Source: Asterias amurensis
Taxonomy: Eukaryota > Echinodermata > Asteroidea > Forcipulatida > Asteriidae
Direction of reading: 5' to 3'
DNA: 64,000 nucleotides
NCBI RefSeq assembly: GCF_032118995.1
Contig: NC_092668.1
Span: 4,877,501-4,941,500 of the forward strand
The translations under genes and the position numbers were made by a program. Shown here piece by piece: positions 34,334 to 46,300 of this stretch. Within the stretch, counting starts at the first letter, position 1. Every line of letters begins with the position of its first letter. The notes below the pieces were generated by a model. The model was given only the letters and a program-made list of their open reading frames with translations. It had not been told where the DNA came from and did not search any database.

Positions 34334-34577
34334 GCCCAACTTCACAGAGCTGCTAAGCACAACAATCTGCTAAGCATACAATTTCTTCCTTTGATAAAAA
34401 CAGGATAACCAGCCAAATTTTCACGTGATTTTCAGGATAAGCAAACAACAGCTGAATACCAGTAACTAGCAATATGCAACAAAATGGAAATTTAGTCAAT
34501 AATCCTGTTTTTATGAAGGAAGAAATTTCATGCTAAGCAAATTTCGGTGCTTAGCAGCTCTATGAAATTGGGCCCAG
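34334..34577. mobile_element. GGGCCCAATTTCAT foldback MITE
   Basis: Ends 'gggcccaacttcacagagct' and 'agctctatgaaattgggccc', with inner inverted 'gataaaaacaggataacca' and 'aatcctgtttttatgaagg'. A sister copy is at 54848-55090. Confidence 0.8.
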
Positions 34578-34812
34578 GCGCTATGCAAAAAGAGTTTCGT
34601 TTGCGGTAACCCAGTGTCGATATCCCTGTTTGTTGGCACAGGAATAATCTCAATCTATCAAATATTATGCAAATGATGCTGAATTGCGGCGAGCCCAACA
34701 ACCAAGGCCGAGTGTATAAGAACTACAGATAAACACAAAGAAGTTATACAAAAAGACTCACAATATAAAAACGCGCCCGTTTCAATGACAATGGTTGTTG
34801 CTTTATCAATCT

Positions 34813-35673
34813 TTAGTCCAGTTTGTACGCAAAGCCTTCAGGAAGATCTTTTTTCCCCGCTGGAGGGAAAATGATGTTTTCTGAATCCGCCATGTAAAGC
34901 TCATTGTCCACTTTCTGCAAATAGTCTGGGTACTTGAACTCCTTAAGTTGCGCCAGGAAGGTCTTGGCCGGCTCAGAGTCCTCCCCAGCCCCGGTCAGCT
35001 CAGCTCTGAGGACGTACAGCAACCCGGGACGCTCGGTAAACTTCTTATACAAGCCGCAGTTAGAGATGCCGAGCTCCTTGGGAGCATTCTTGAGGATGAA
35101 GTTGGTTCCTGAAGATTCCGTCCAATCCTTCTCGAATGCTTCCTGCAGTTTGGTGTCCTTCTCATCAGCTACCTGTTACTAAGAACAAGAATAACAGTTA
35201 TAGCACCGTGTGGAAATCTTTGACAACACGAATAGGACGAATTGAGCAAAACACAGTTTATTTTTCATGGGGTGGGGGGTCGTTCTAGAGATTTTTGAAC
35301 GAATATGAGATGTAATCACAACCCTACCTTAAAAGCCGACACGAGGAAGATGTTATCACCCTTGGGCAGCCAAGGACCTAGTGGTTTGCCGGTGGTAGTC
35401 TCGATCTCCTTGTATCCACCTGTTACGTCAAAAGGGGGGATGGTCCATAGATTTAGTGTCTATTATGCAATGCTGGATACATTATTTACATGTCAAGAAA
35501 ATTACTGTTTGTGTCATGCTCATCTGTAGAAGTAAAAGACCCTCAGGTACTACTTAAAGCAGTGTTGAAAAAGAAAATAGGAACAGATAATTTTATTTTT
35601 TATTTTGTTTATATATACTTTTTTTATTTTATTATTTTATTTTATTATTATTATTATTATTTATTTATTATTA

Positions 35674-35720
<47 letters not shown>

Positions 35721-36927
35721 TTTTTTTTTTTGGGGGGGGGTTGGAGAAAGGAAAGCTTTGCGGCGTGCTTCGTACTTTAAATAGGCCGTGTTTTTTAACA
35801 ACTTACCCGGGTAGGCTAGCAGGGTGCCCGGGCCTGTAAGTCCCTCTTTCATGGCTTCAATCCATTCTGTTGAGGGTTTGCTCCCGAAAACTCGAGAGTC
35901 CGTCCCATCAAATGCCGCATGATTCACGTATGGAAAGAAAGCTATTGGTTAACAAAAAGACTGAAGAAATGAAAGTTTGCAGATTTACTGCCGGACTTTT
36001 TAACGCTATTTACGATTAATAATAAAATGTAAAAAATTATTGCGATTTTACCAAGTACCATCTAGTAACCATAGAGCCTTTCGAGCAGCAAGAATGCAGT
36101 GTTACGGTGTCATTGGAAAATCTGTCCCCGGAATTTCTAATGAGGGTTGGAGGAGGTTGTTTCAATAGAGGGCGCTGTAAGGAGAAGCTTCTTTTTGGGG
36201 AGGGGGTGGGTGGGGGGGGGGGGGGGGTAGCAGAACTTCTGCCACATCGGGCGTCCGTTTCTCAGTAAAATCTTTATTAGGCCTTATGAACAATCTGGAA
36301 ATAACTTTATCGATTTGGTGCAACTTTGGGGTACTTGGCATTTCTTGAATAACAACAATTATCACAATGTTGATATTGCTTCCTGGGTCACTTTCATCCG
36401 GACTTGGTCATGTAATATGGGACCCGGTAGAAAATTCTGGTGTCCCACCCCCGCCCCCGAGATTTGGTCCCCCATATGGCGAGAGTTATGTACAAACTTC
36501 TTCTGATAGCGCCCTCTTTTGAATCCCCCCTCCTTCGGCCCACGGGATTTCGGGCAAAAAAGGTGACCCGAACCCGGGTGGGTGCGTTCGGCTTCCCTGG
36601 GTCGACCCCGACGTGTGACGGTTTTTTTTCCCAGGACAAATGTGTGCAGATAATTACCCACGTGCGTCCTGGGAAAAAAACACCGCCACGCACCGGGGTA
36701 GACCCAGGGGAGCTAAACGAACGCACCCATAGTGTAGTTCGAACACCGTGTTTACCTGTTGGGTTGAGGTTTCGGTGCAGTTGGGTTACTAGGGAGTCAC
36801 TGTCCTTTATCGCTATGTTGGCGGCAAACTGCCAAAAGTCTAAGAAAGACGGAAAACGAGAGGAATAGCCGCCGGTCTTCTCGAAGAAGTTCCAGAAGTA
36901 GAGAAGACTCTTGCTGCGGGCGGCCAT
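34813..36927 (-). CDS. ABM-like tandem-domain protein, paralog A
   Basis: Four exons on the minus strand: 36927-36756, 35941-35807, 35419-35328 and 35172-34813 (172, 135, 92, 360 nt); GT..AG introns, frame kept, 252 residues. The start begins MAARSKSLLYFWNFFEK. The first half holds TQLHRNLNPT followed by FPYVNHAAFDGT, the pattern seen in antibiotic-biosynthesis-monooxygenase (ABM) ferredoxin-like folds. The second half (FLVSAFK..GISNCGLYKK..LLYVLRAEL) looks like a second unit, so I infer a single-chain duplicated alpha/beta barrel. No signal peptide or membrane segment, so probably cytosolic. The substrate is unknown; ABM folds include oxygenases, heme-binding and stress proteins. Nearest to B and C; exon 2 is one codon shorter than theirs. 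Intron 2 carries a long TTA microsatellite and intron 1 a MITE. Confidence 0.85.
35590..35740 (+). repeat. TTA/TTAT microsatellite with G-run
   Basis: About 140 bp of TTA triplets and T-rich repeats, ended by a G-run. It lies in intron 2 of paralog A and is absent from the same intron of B and C. Confidence 0.9.
36578..36727. mobile_element. Short GGGTGCGTTCG foldback MITE
   Basis: 'gggtgcgttcggcttccctg' pairs with 'caggggagctaaacgaacgc'; the centre is an extra 'cgtgtgacggttttttttcc'-type hairpin. In intron 1 of paralog A. Confidence 0.78.
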
Positions 36928-36954
36928 GATGAATTATCTGTACGCGGCTGGAAC

Positions 36955-37010
36955 ACCTTCCACCCCGAGGTCACCACCAGGTCCCTTTCAATAGGCCAGC
37001 GTGCAATCAA
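36955..37010 (-). promoter_or_regulatory. Conserved upstream block with AGGTCA, paralog A
   Basis: On the plus strand the segment from 36962 to about 37005 ('ccgaggtcacca' then 'gcgtgc') is also found upstream of paralog C at 48700-48742, and in shortened form upstream of B near 41475-41495. AGGTCA at 36968-36973 is a nuclear-receptor half-site sequence. Its position just before the start codons suggests a shared promoter element; that function is inference. Confidence 0.45.
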
Positions 37011-37127
37011 TATAAGCCTGTTTGTAAAGAAGCCTAGCTAGCCTATAATGTTTGAAGAGTTGCGTCAGTTTGTATAATAATGACGTCTGTCTTGATTGTT
37101 CTCATATTTGGAGCAATCATCCACATG

Positions 37128-37372
37128 TAGACTTGTGGACAAGTCGTTAATGTATGTCGCAGCGGTAGCGTTTCGACTCTATTCCGAATCTCCCCGCGAT
37201 TCCCGCGGTGTTCTCGTGAGACTGCTAGCCCCGCGAGACTACTGCTCTCACGACTACGTCCCAGTTTAAAATGGTGTGTATAGAGGTCGGCAACCAGCAG
37301 TTCGCGCGAGAGCACCGCCACAACTCGACTATCTCACTGCGGCAGACCATTAACGACTTGTCCACAAGTCTA
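37128..37372. mobile_element. TAGACTTGTGGACAAG foldback MITE
   Basis: The ends TAGACTTGTGGACAAGTCGT and its complement enclose CpG-rich sequence with 'cgcgagactac'. No ORF; single copy in this window. Confidence 0.82.
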
Positions 37373-37528
37373 TCACCCCTGAGGCATGCAACAAGCACTG
37401 TGTAACATTAGGAGGCCTTCTGTGAAAAAAAATGCACAACTTGTGCACCTTTTATCCAGTAAAATTAACTTGGTTGAATATTGTTGAGAACATGTAAAAA
37501 TTAGTCCAAGATCGGTGGACGTCGCTCT

Positions 37529-37678
37529 GGGAGACTTTGAAACGCTAGGTGGCAGCAGACTTACCACGTCAATTTCCATTGTTTACGTAGTTCTGAGCGT
37601 GCGCACATTACCGAGAACAATGGATTTTACCTGGTAAGTCTGCTGCCACCAAGCGTCCCGAAAGTCTCCCATTGAAAC
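37529..37678. mobile_element. GGGAGACTTT foldback MITE
   Basis: 'gggagactttgaaacgctag' and 'gcgtcccgaaagtctccc' form the arms, with 'ggcagcagacttacca' and 'tggtaagtctgctgcc' inside. About 150 bp. Confidence 0.8.
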
Positions 37679-38032
37679 ATTAAGTTTTTAATAGGAATCA
37701 TCGGATTATGATATACACTCAAATTGTATTCAGGAATGATTCTCCAATCATAAATAATTCATCGTGAACTTTGGACGCGGACATCTGCGGGTAACAAAAC
37801 ACGGATACTCAATGTGACTGTCAATAATTTCCATAGGCTTTATTTATTCTACTTCAAAACAAAATACCAATTCACACTTTGGTACAAGAGATATAAACTC
37901 GTTTCTAAATAAAAAATAACAACAAATTGTTTTTTTTCTAAACCGGATTCCCGCGATCTAAAAAACGCTTACACCATTTGAATTTAAATTTTCACAGGTT
38001 AGTTTTATTGTATAATCACCAGAATAGGATCA

Positions 38033-38080
38033 GTGCATCGAAACGTCTTTTCAGAACCACCCAAACTCAGAGATTTACGT
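38033..38080 (+). repeat. Degenerate copy of the histone-3'-end-like repeat
   Basis: GAAACGTC runs directly into TTTTCAGAACCACCC and then AGAGATTT. The right half of the stem-loop and the purine block remain, but the left half of the stem is largely lost. Confidence 0.5.
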
Positions 38081-38608
38081 TTTCCAGCAAAATAATGAAT
38101 AACGGTTCTAAAAACCAAAGGTATACGTTCAGAAAACACCGGTGACAACAGCCAATCGCGCCGCCAGGTATCCGATTTAAATGTGACCAACAACCAATAT
38201 TATGATATCACAAACCCTGTGATTATTACTTGTATGAAAAAAAAAAAAAAAAAAAAATTGAAAAAAGGGGTGAAACAAAAACTGTGTATGTTTTCAATAT
38301 TTTGTTGAGATTGAAAGTAGTGTCTCACAACGTTCAGTCTCAAAATCTATTATTCATTGTCATCTCCGGAGAAGTGTTTCGGTCTCATGAATCAAGGTGT
38401 GGCGGACCCTCCCCCCACCCCCACCCATCAAACAAACTCTCAACTACACAAAAAGGGGAGGGACCAGTCCACCAAGAATGTGTTTTGGTTAAATTCGATG
38501 GAATTATGAGATTGCATATTGATGATCTGTAGAGTAAAGAGCCTCATTAATGAAAAGCAAGTCCGTTTGAATGACAAGGTTTTCTTTCTTTCCGATCGGG
38601 CGACGTGT

Positions 38609-41413
38609 TTACTCTGGTTTATACGCAAAGCCTTCCGGGAGATCTTTCTTCCCCGCTGGAGGAAAAATAATGTTTTCTGAATCCGCCATGTAAAGCTCAT
38701 TGTCCACCTTTTGGATATAGTCCGGGTACTTGAACTCCTTGACTTGCGCCAGGAAGGTCTTGGCCGGCTTGGAGTCCACCCCAGCCCCAGTCAGCTCAGC
38801 TCTGAGGACGTATAACATCCCGGCAGGTTCGGTAAACTTCTTATACAGACCGCAGTTAGAGATGCCGAGCTCCTTGGGAGCATTTTTGAGGATGAAGTTG
38901 GTTCCCGAAGATTCCTTCCAATCCTTCTCGAAAGTCTCTTGGAGTTTGGCGTCCTTCTCATCAGCTACCTGTTATTACGAACAAGGATGACAGTAAAAGC
39001 ACCACTCGATAATCGAGTGAGGTTTACGTTGATGCGTAATCCAAAAAGAACCAGTGGTTGACAACTCCCTCCCCAAAAACAACAACTAGTGGTTGACAAC
39101 TTCATAACCACCACTATAGACCTTGTGACCATCTTGATTTTACCCCATTCCAATTCAATATAACCAAACTGAGGCTGGACGAAATAATACTCTGTGTCAT
39201 GTTTGCGCAATGAATGTTAGCATTCATTACCGTAACTAGAAACAGGGTACACGACCAAGATGGCGACAGCGTGATAAAGGTCTATACTCATCACCAGAGA
39301 TGTACACGTGGTGCTACCGCCAACCTCACATACCTTACTTGCAAAGTGTCAAATCCCACATGAAAATCACGAGAACTTAAAAACAACACTTTTAGGTACT
39401 ATATTATTATTATTATTATGTTTGTGTTTAAAATGTGTTTAAAGAAAATACATGGGATGTACAACAGCCCTACCTTAAATCCTGACACGAGGAAGATGTT
39501 ATCACCTTTGGGCAGCCAAGGACCTAGTGGTTTGCCGGTGGTAGTCTTGATCTCCTTGTACCCACCTGTTACGTCATATGGGGGAGGGGGGGGGGGAGGG
39601 GTAATTAATATTCACTGTACTTGAGAAATTACTTTTGGTTCGAGAAAATAATGTAACAATATTGTTGTGTCAGCTGCAGTAGAAATGCAAGACTCCCTAT
39701 ACTTGGGTGCCATGTTTAAAAGAAGAAGATTAAAGGCAAACAAAATAGTTTGTGGTTTGTGGAAGTGTCGAGGCTGTGTGGTTAAGAGCACCAAATTCAA
39801 ACTCTGGTGTTTCTGATCAGCAGAGTGTGGATTAAAATCCCCAGCCGTGAAACTTGTGTCCTTAAGCAAGACACTCATAACCACTGCTTCGTCCTTCGGA
39901 TGGGACGTAAAGCCGTCGGTTCCAAGTGTTGTGTAACGCATGTAAAATAACCCAGTGCGCTTTATCGAAAAGAGAAGGGGTTCGCCCCGGTGTTCCTGGC
40001 TGTGGCTGCTAAATGCGCCGTAGCACCTTGTAAACCCTTATAAGGTGCTACTTGGGGTCTCAGAATCCATCACTGCAATAACCCATTTTTCTGAAAGTTT
40101 GTATGTCAGCGCCTTGATGAGTACCTTGTTTGGTAGATACGTGCGCTAGATAAAACTTCGATGTTATTTATTGAGACCAGGGGAAGCTTCTACAGCGTAA
40201 TTCTGAATTTAAATAGGCCGTGTTTTTGACGACTTACCCGGGTAGGCTACCGTAGTGCCCGGACCACTAAGTCCTTCTTTCATGACCTCCACCCATTCCG
40301 GTTCTGGTTTGCTTAGCCCGAAAGCTGAAAACGACGTTCCATCAAATACCGCATGATTCACGTATTGAAAGGTGGCTGTGGGTAAAATCAAAATAATTAC
40401 AATAATTTTGAAAACTTCCAGCGCGAATACTTTCTGGATAATTTGTCCCCCTAAACAGGTAAAACAAACTTTGAAAAATGTTTTTAAAAAATACTGAAAA
40501 TGATGCCAACACCTTCGTTACATCAAAATAATATTTCGTTCCCAATAAATGGTATTTCGAGGTGATTTCGAGAAGGGAAAAAAATACACAATTTGAGATT
40601 ACGGAATTATATAGTGTTTCGAGAAGTATTACGGGTTTGTTCTACCTCCATTGTTAAAATAATCTTGTGCAACGCAGATCTCAACACACGGGTACCCCGC
40701 ACTGGACACATTGATACGCATCCCTTCAGCAGGGTGCGGGCGCCAGTTGACGAAAAAGCATGGCGGCGCCCTGAAAGCGTGGTTAAGAACATACCGGCAG
40801 CATGTGTTAAGATGGCGGCACCTCAAGGATCATTGGGTGCGTTCGACTAGGATGCGTTCGATAAGCTTCCCCAAGTCGACACCGCGGTGCTCCTTCGGGA
40901 GAGCCCCTGACAAGAGCTAATGGCGAACGATCAATCACCATCTAGTGGTGACGTCATGCACCACCGGCCAGACCCAAATGACCCGAAGCATGGCACTGGG
41001 GCTGAGCCGGTTGAGCCCCTGAAATGGCGGGAAAGTTATTCGAACGCACCGGGGGCAGATCGGGGTAGACCCGGGGAAGCTAATTGAACACACCCGCATA
41101 GATGTGTATATGTAGGCCACGTACACTATGCATGGAGGTAGAACTCTCATGGTAGACCTGAAAAGTTAATGTAAACGTTTTTATACACGGTTTGGTTAGA
41201 CCATTATGCTTCCTAGTCCGAACAGCCTCGTACGTTTTTACCTTTTGGGTCGAGGTTTCGGTGCAGCTGTGTCGCTATGTATTCTTCGTTCTTTTTCACC
41301 ACCTCTGCGGCGAATTTCCAATTATCTACGAAAGACGAAAAACGAGTGCTATAGCCCCCGGTCTTCTCGAAGAAATTCCATATGTAAAACAAATTTTGCT
41401 TGTCGGCGGCCAT
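38609..41413 (-). CDS. ABM-like tandem-domain protein, paralog B
   Basis: Exons on the minus strand: 41413-41242, 40375-40238, 39565-39474 and 38968-38609 (172, 138, 92, 360 nt); all borders GT..AG, 253 residues. Starts MAADKQNLFYIWNFFEK. Q49-LHRNLDP and YVNHAVFDGT mark the first ABM-like unit; GISNCGLYKK and YVLRAELTGAG the second. Compared with A and C it reads FTEPAGMLYVL where the others have FTERPG, and FQYVNHAVF where they have PYVNHAAF, so it is somewhat diverged but intact. Introns share sequence with C: the end of intron 1 next to exon 2, the start of intron 2 ('aggccgtgtttttgacgac') and intron 3 next to exon 4, evidence of tandem duplication. Intron 2 holds a full tRNA-Leu SINE, intron 1 a MITE. 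Confidence 0.85.
39764..40170 (+). repeat. tRNA-Leu SINE, full length
   Basis: The best copy for defining the family. Head 'gtgtcgaggctgtgtggtta' with CAA anticodon position and long variable arm, T-arm 'gattaaaatccccagccgtg', body 'cgcttatcgaaaagagaa'-like with 'ggggttcgccccggtgttcc', 'caccttgtaaaccctta', and tail 'agatacgtgcgctagataaa' before an ATT run. In intron 2 of paralog B. Confidence 0.8.
40835..41095. mobile_element. GGGTGCGTTCG foldback MITE
   Basis: Copy of the 28.95-kb family with a short duplication of its own left end ('gggtgcgttcgactagg' then 'atgcgttcgataagc'). Ends 'ggggaagctaattgaac'. In intron 1 of paralog B. Confidence 0.75.
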
Positions 41414-41526
41414 GGTGAAGAGTGATGGTCACTGTCGGTTGTCCTTCAGCAGTTCTTAACCGTTAAAATGTTTTCCACCCGAGGTAAACAGGGCTTCTTA
41501 TTTGAAAGCCGATTTGATGTACAAGT

Positions 41527-41962
41527 GTTTCGTCATTGTGTCAACAAAGTGACGCAAGTTTACAAACACCGGGAAATAAGCTTCGTGTTTGTAAAATTGC
41601 GTCACTTTGTATAGACAATGACGAAACACTAAGTAGATAGGTTGTTCCCCCATTATTTTGAGCGATCATATGAACGACGGAGTCACACTTCAGCGATAAC
41701 GCAAACGTCAACGATAAACGACCCAAAGAGAACGCATTCTATTGGTTGAATTGCTCCACGTAGGAAATACGCCAACGCTTTATTCAACCAATCGTGACTG
41801 TGCATAGTTGAAATTCTCGTTCTCGTTATCGAGACCTGCTGTTGTGATCGGACCTTTAAAGCCCCTTTCACACGAGAGCGATTTAGCACGGGTCCATTGC
41901 ATAATTGTAGCATTGTTGTACAATTTAACAAAATGTATCTCGTGTGAAAGGACGATAATCTT
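41527..41962. mobile_element. Three consecutive foldback repeats
   Basis: A hairpin at 41527-41632 ('gtttcgtcattgtgtcaaca' with its near complement), a GATAACGAGAACG MITE at about 41690-41862 in the opposite orientation to the 14.5-kb copy, and a small CCCCTTTCACACGAG palindrome at about 41865-41955 ending 'tctcgtgtgaaagg'. None can encode a protein. They lie in the promoter-side gap between paralogs B and C. Confidence 0.7.
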
Positions 41963-42484
41963 GTAGTGGGGAGGGTCCCCTGTAAAATATTGTCCAACAT
42001 CGCAACATCTTAGGTCTACACCACATTAAAGATGCAGTGATCATCGGATTATGTTAATCTCAAAGTTATATTTGTCACAAATATCCAGATCATGAATAAT
42101 TCATCGTGAACAGTTGGCGCCGGCATCCACGGGTAACAAAAAATACGGTACACACTTTAAATAATGTAACTCTACATAATGTCTTCCAGGTTATGAACAA
42201 AATAAAATACTCATTTTTTTACACGTTGGCACAAAGTACAACATTTAATGTAAATTTGTATTGTTTTACCTTTGGGTGCTTTCCCCCTTTTTTCTTCGTT
42301 GCCCCCCCCCCCCATTGTTCCACTACCCCCACCCACCCAAATTGGAACACTGTATGTTTGAGGTTGGACATTTCCAAAGTAAAACAAATTAGTACAATTT
42401 AATGTTTCAAAAACTGTGTTCACGCCATGATATCTTATAAACAAAGAAAATAACTTTATAAGACCCTAAAGGTGTGCTTGTTTA

Positions 42485-42868
42485 AAGATCTGGACACTAT
42501 TGGTAAATGTCAAAGACCCGTCTTCTCACTTAGTTATGTATGCATAAAATAACAAACCTGTAACAATTTGAACTCGAATCAGTCGTCGAGGTTGCGAGAT
42601 AATAATGAAAGAAAAAACACCCTTGTCACAAGACGTTGTGCGCTTTCGGATGCTTGATTTCGACACCTCAAATTCTAAATCTGAGGTCTCGAAATCAAAT
42701 TCGACGAAAATTACTTCTTTCTCGAAAACTACATCACTTCAGAGGGAGCCGTTTCTCACAATGTTTTATACCATCATTCTCTCCCTATTAATTACTCATT
42801 GCCAAGTAAGGTTTTGTGCTAATCATTATTTTGAGTAATTACCAATAGTGTCCACTGCCTTTAAAGGC
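42485..42868 (-). mobile_element. GGCACTGGACAC MITE
   Basis: Reverse copy, well preserved, from 'gatctggacactattggt' to 'tgtccactgcctttaaag'. A 45-bp end fragment of the same family lies at 43116-43161. Confidence 0.82.
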
Positions 42869-43377
42869 CAATGGAACTTAGGCCATCAGAAACGCCCATA
42901 TAAAACAAAATGGTGCAACCGTTGTGCCTTATACGAAGTGTTGGTTTAGAGAAGTTACTATCTGTATAAGGTTAAATTTGCGTTTCAAGAGAAACAAGGA
43001 TTTGGGTTTTATGGCCAATGGGCCTGTAAAGTTCGTTAACTTCAGTTTAAAGAATGGCGGTTACGTAAGGTTAATCGTGTCCTCTGTGATTGGCTGAATA
43101 TGGGCCCAGTAGCTAACAAGTTATTTTGAGTAAATACCAATATTGTCCAGTGCCTTTAAGACTTAAAATAAAGTGTCGGACCCCCCCCCCCTCCCCTCCC
43201 CACCACCAATTGAGAGTCGGTAAACAATTAAACAAAAGGAGGGAAGAGTCCATCCAAAAAAAGCTTCGGTCAAATTCGAGGAAATTTTGACACTGTATGC
43301 TGACGATCTTAGAGTATGTTCGCGATAAGAAGCAAATCCGTATGAATGACGGTTTTCTTGTCCATTGGGTGGCGTAT

Positions 43378-46300
43378 TTACTCCGGTTTGTACGCCAAGC
43401 CTTCCGGGAGATCTTTCTTCCCCGCTGGAGGGAAAATGATGTTTTCTGGATCCGCCATGTAAAGCCCATTGTCCACTTTCTGGAAATAGTCCGGGTACTT
43501 GAACTCCTTGAGTTGCGCCAGGAAGGTCTTGGCCGGCCCAGAGTCCACCCCAGCCCCGGTCAGCTCAGCTCTGAGGACGTACATCAACCCGGGACGCTCG
43601 GTAAACTTCTTATACAGGCCGCAGTTAGAGATGCCGAGCTCCTTGGGAGCATTCTTGAGGATGAAGTTGGTTCCTGAAGATTCCTTCCAATCCTTCTCGA
43701 ATGTCTCTTGGAGTTTGGTGTCCTTCTCATCAGCTACCTGTTATCACGAGCAAAAATAAAGCACCACGTGAAATTCAAGTGAGATATTTTATAGTTCGTT
43801 CTGAAAAGAATCCGTGGTAGTCAACTCCAGAGCAACAATATTCTCAAAAGAGATTACGATAGATACTACCGCAAACCTCACCAACAATGCAAAGTTTAAC
43901 ATCCCTCGTGAAAATCCTTGCCAACACGAAAACTGTATAGCCAGTTTTTGGCCAAGTATTTTTTTTCTCAAATCAAGTCAAGTCGCAGGTCATCTTTGCT
44001 CAAACCAAGTGAAGTAAGTTTTGCTCAAGTCAAGCGACAATGCATTCTTGCTCAAGTCAAGATAAGTCACAAGTCATTTTTTTCTTCTTCAAAAGTCAAG
44101 TCAGGTCGCAAGCCAGTGAAGTTGGCGACTCGGGTACAAGACAACGACTCCAGTCAACAACACTTACTGGAGTCAACAACACTGGCTCGAAACGAAACAT
44201 TGATTGCTTAAACAGCTACCTGAGCGGAATGTTTTCAACAGAAATGGTATTTTTATTTGTTTATAATGCACTTGTTCACCATTTTTAATGTAATTTTGAT
44301 ATGTGTACACTTCTGAACTTTTCGTAATTATCGATTAAAAAATCAGGCCCCTACCGAAAGGTTTTTTTGAAAAACTAAAAACACATTTGCCGTTGAGAGC
44401 GGGCGTCAAAGGACAATGCCGCTGACGTCATTTGTGGGAGTTTGCTTTGTTATACATCCACGCTCCAACAAAGCGGCTTTGTCTACTTATGACGATTTGA
44501 GAATGATTACGTAACGGGGCTTTTCGCAAATCTCACAGAAAAGCTCTGGATAAGGGCATACAAAATGATTGTTTTTTTTTACACAATTGAAACCTATTTA
44601 TAATCATATGACTCGATTTTCTTATTCATCGAAAACATTTTAAGTGGAATTCAGCAAAGTTCACGAATGACATTTTCGTTCAAGCAGGTCTTTAACTTTA
44701 TCGATTCGTTTTCCGTGTTTAAAATGTTTGAACGAATAACTATGTGATGTCGTCAACCGTACCTTAAAAGCTGACACGAGAAAGATGTTATCACCTTTGG
44801 GCAGCCAAGGACCTAGTGGTTTGCCAGTGATAGACTCGATCTCCTTGTATCCACCTGTAACGTTAAACGGGAGAAGGGGTTAATTAATAGTCAGTATACT
44901 TGAGATATTATTTATGACCCGATTGTGTAAAAACATCTGTATCACAACTCGCTCGGGGCTAATGTATTTGTTTGTTATAAAACAGACCAAAACGTTTAAG
45001 TTTTGTTTTGGTTAAAGGTATTGACACCTTTGATGATATTGTCAAAGACCAGTCTTCTCACTTGATGTATCTCAACATAAGACCAGTCTTCTCACATGAT
45101 GTATCTCAACATAATACAGTCTTCTCACTTGATGTATCTCAACATAAGACCAGTCTTCTAACTTGATGTATCTCAACATATTATGCAAACCCAGCTGTGA
45201 ACATTTGAACTCAATTGGTCGTCGAAGTTGCGGGAGAGTAGTGGATTAAGTAAAAACACCTTTGTTGTACAAAAACACTCTTGTTGTACAGATGCTTGAA
45301 TGCGGGACTTCAGCTATTCAATTCAAATTTTTTAGTGAGAAACTCATTCTTTTTCAAAAACTACGTTACTTCAGAGGGAACCGTTTCTCACAATGTTTTA
45401 TACTTTCAACAGGTCTAGTCTCCAATGCTCGTTACCAAGTGATTTTTTAGTAACAATTAAGTAAATACCAATAATGTGATTAAGACTTTAAAAAGGCCGT
45501 GTTTTTTGACGACTTACCCGGGTAGGCTACCGTGGTGCCCGTGCCACCACGTCCTTCTTTCGCGACTTCCATCCATTCTGCTGTTGGTTTGCTTTGACCG
45601 AAAGCTGCAAAGGTCGTTCCATCAAACGCCGCATGATTCACGTATGGGAAGGTAGCTGTTGATAACAGAAAGATTGGAGTTTTAAAAACTTGAAAACTTA
45701 CTTTCTTGATAATTTCCAATCGTATACGGAACCCATTAAAAGACAGGTACAAAATACATTGAAATTGTAAACAAAATAGTGTTATTTCGTTACCTCGAAA
45801 TATTATTTCTCCCTTCTGAAATGGTATTTTGAGGTAACGATATTACTTTGATGGAAACGAAATTATATTTCGAGTGAACGAAATGATTTCGAGGTAATGA
45901 AATAGTGTTTCGAGGGGACGAAATAGTTTGAATAATATTTTTGTTATATCTTTTCAACATTTTCTTTTACCTGTCCCTTTAGGGGCTCCGTACGATCGAG
46001 ACGAAGGTTTATAATACAGATCATTGGTTATATGAGACAAAAATTGTAGGACTCTGTTGTTCTTAAGAAAGGTGGTATATAAAGAATCCGCTTCAGCCCC
46101 AAATAAAAACATTTTTTTTTTTATTTTTTTTTTGGGGGGGGGGAGAGCAGAATAAGAAGGGAATTACAGCAGGCATCGAACTGTACAGTTTTAAGTTCAT
46201 CACGGTCAATTACAGTTACGACAAAAACATGGCAAGTATAGGTTGTGATTCTACGACAAAACAAAACTGATGACGCACGTAATAACCGCTTCAAATACTG

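Noticed and set aside
36440-36868. 142-codon plus-strand open frame
   Set aside because: It runs antisense through exon 1 of paralog A and a MITE; it is a shadow of the real minus-strand exon.
43297-43677. 126-codon plus-strand open frame with similar ones at 51465 and 58186
   Set aside because: These are antisense to exon 4 of paralogs C, D and E; the conservation follows from the real minus-strand exon.
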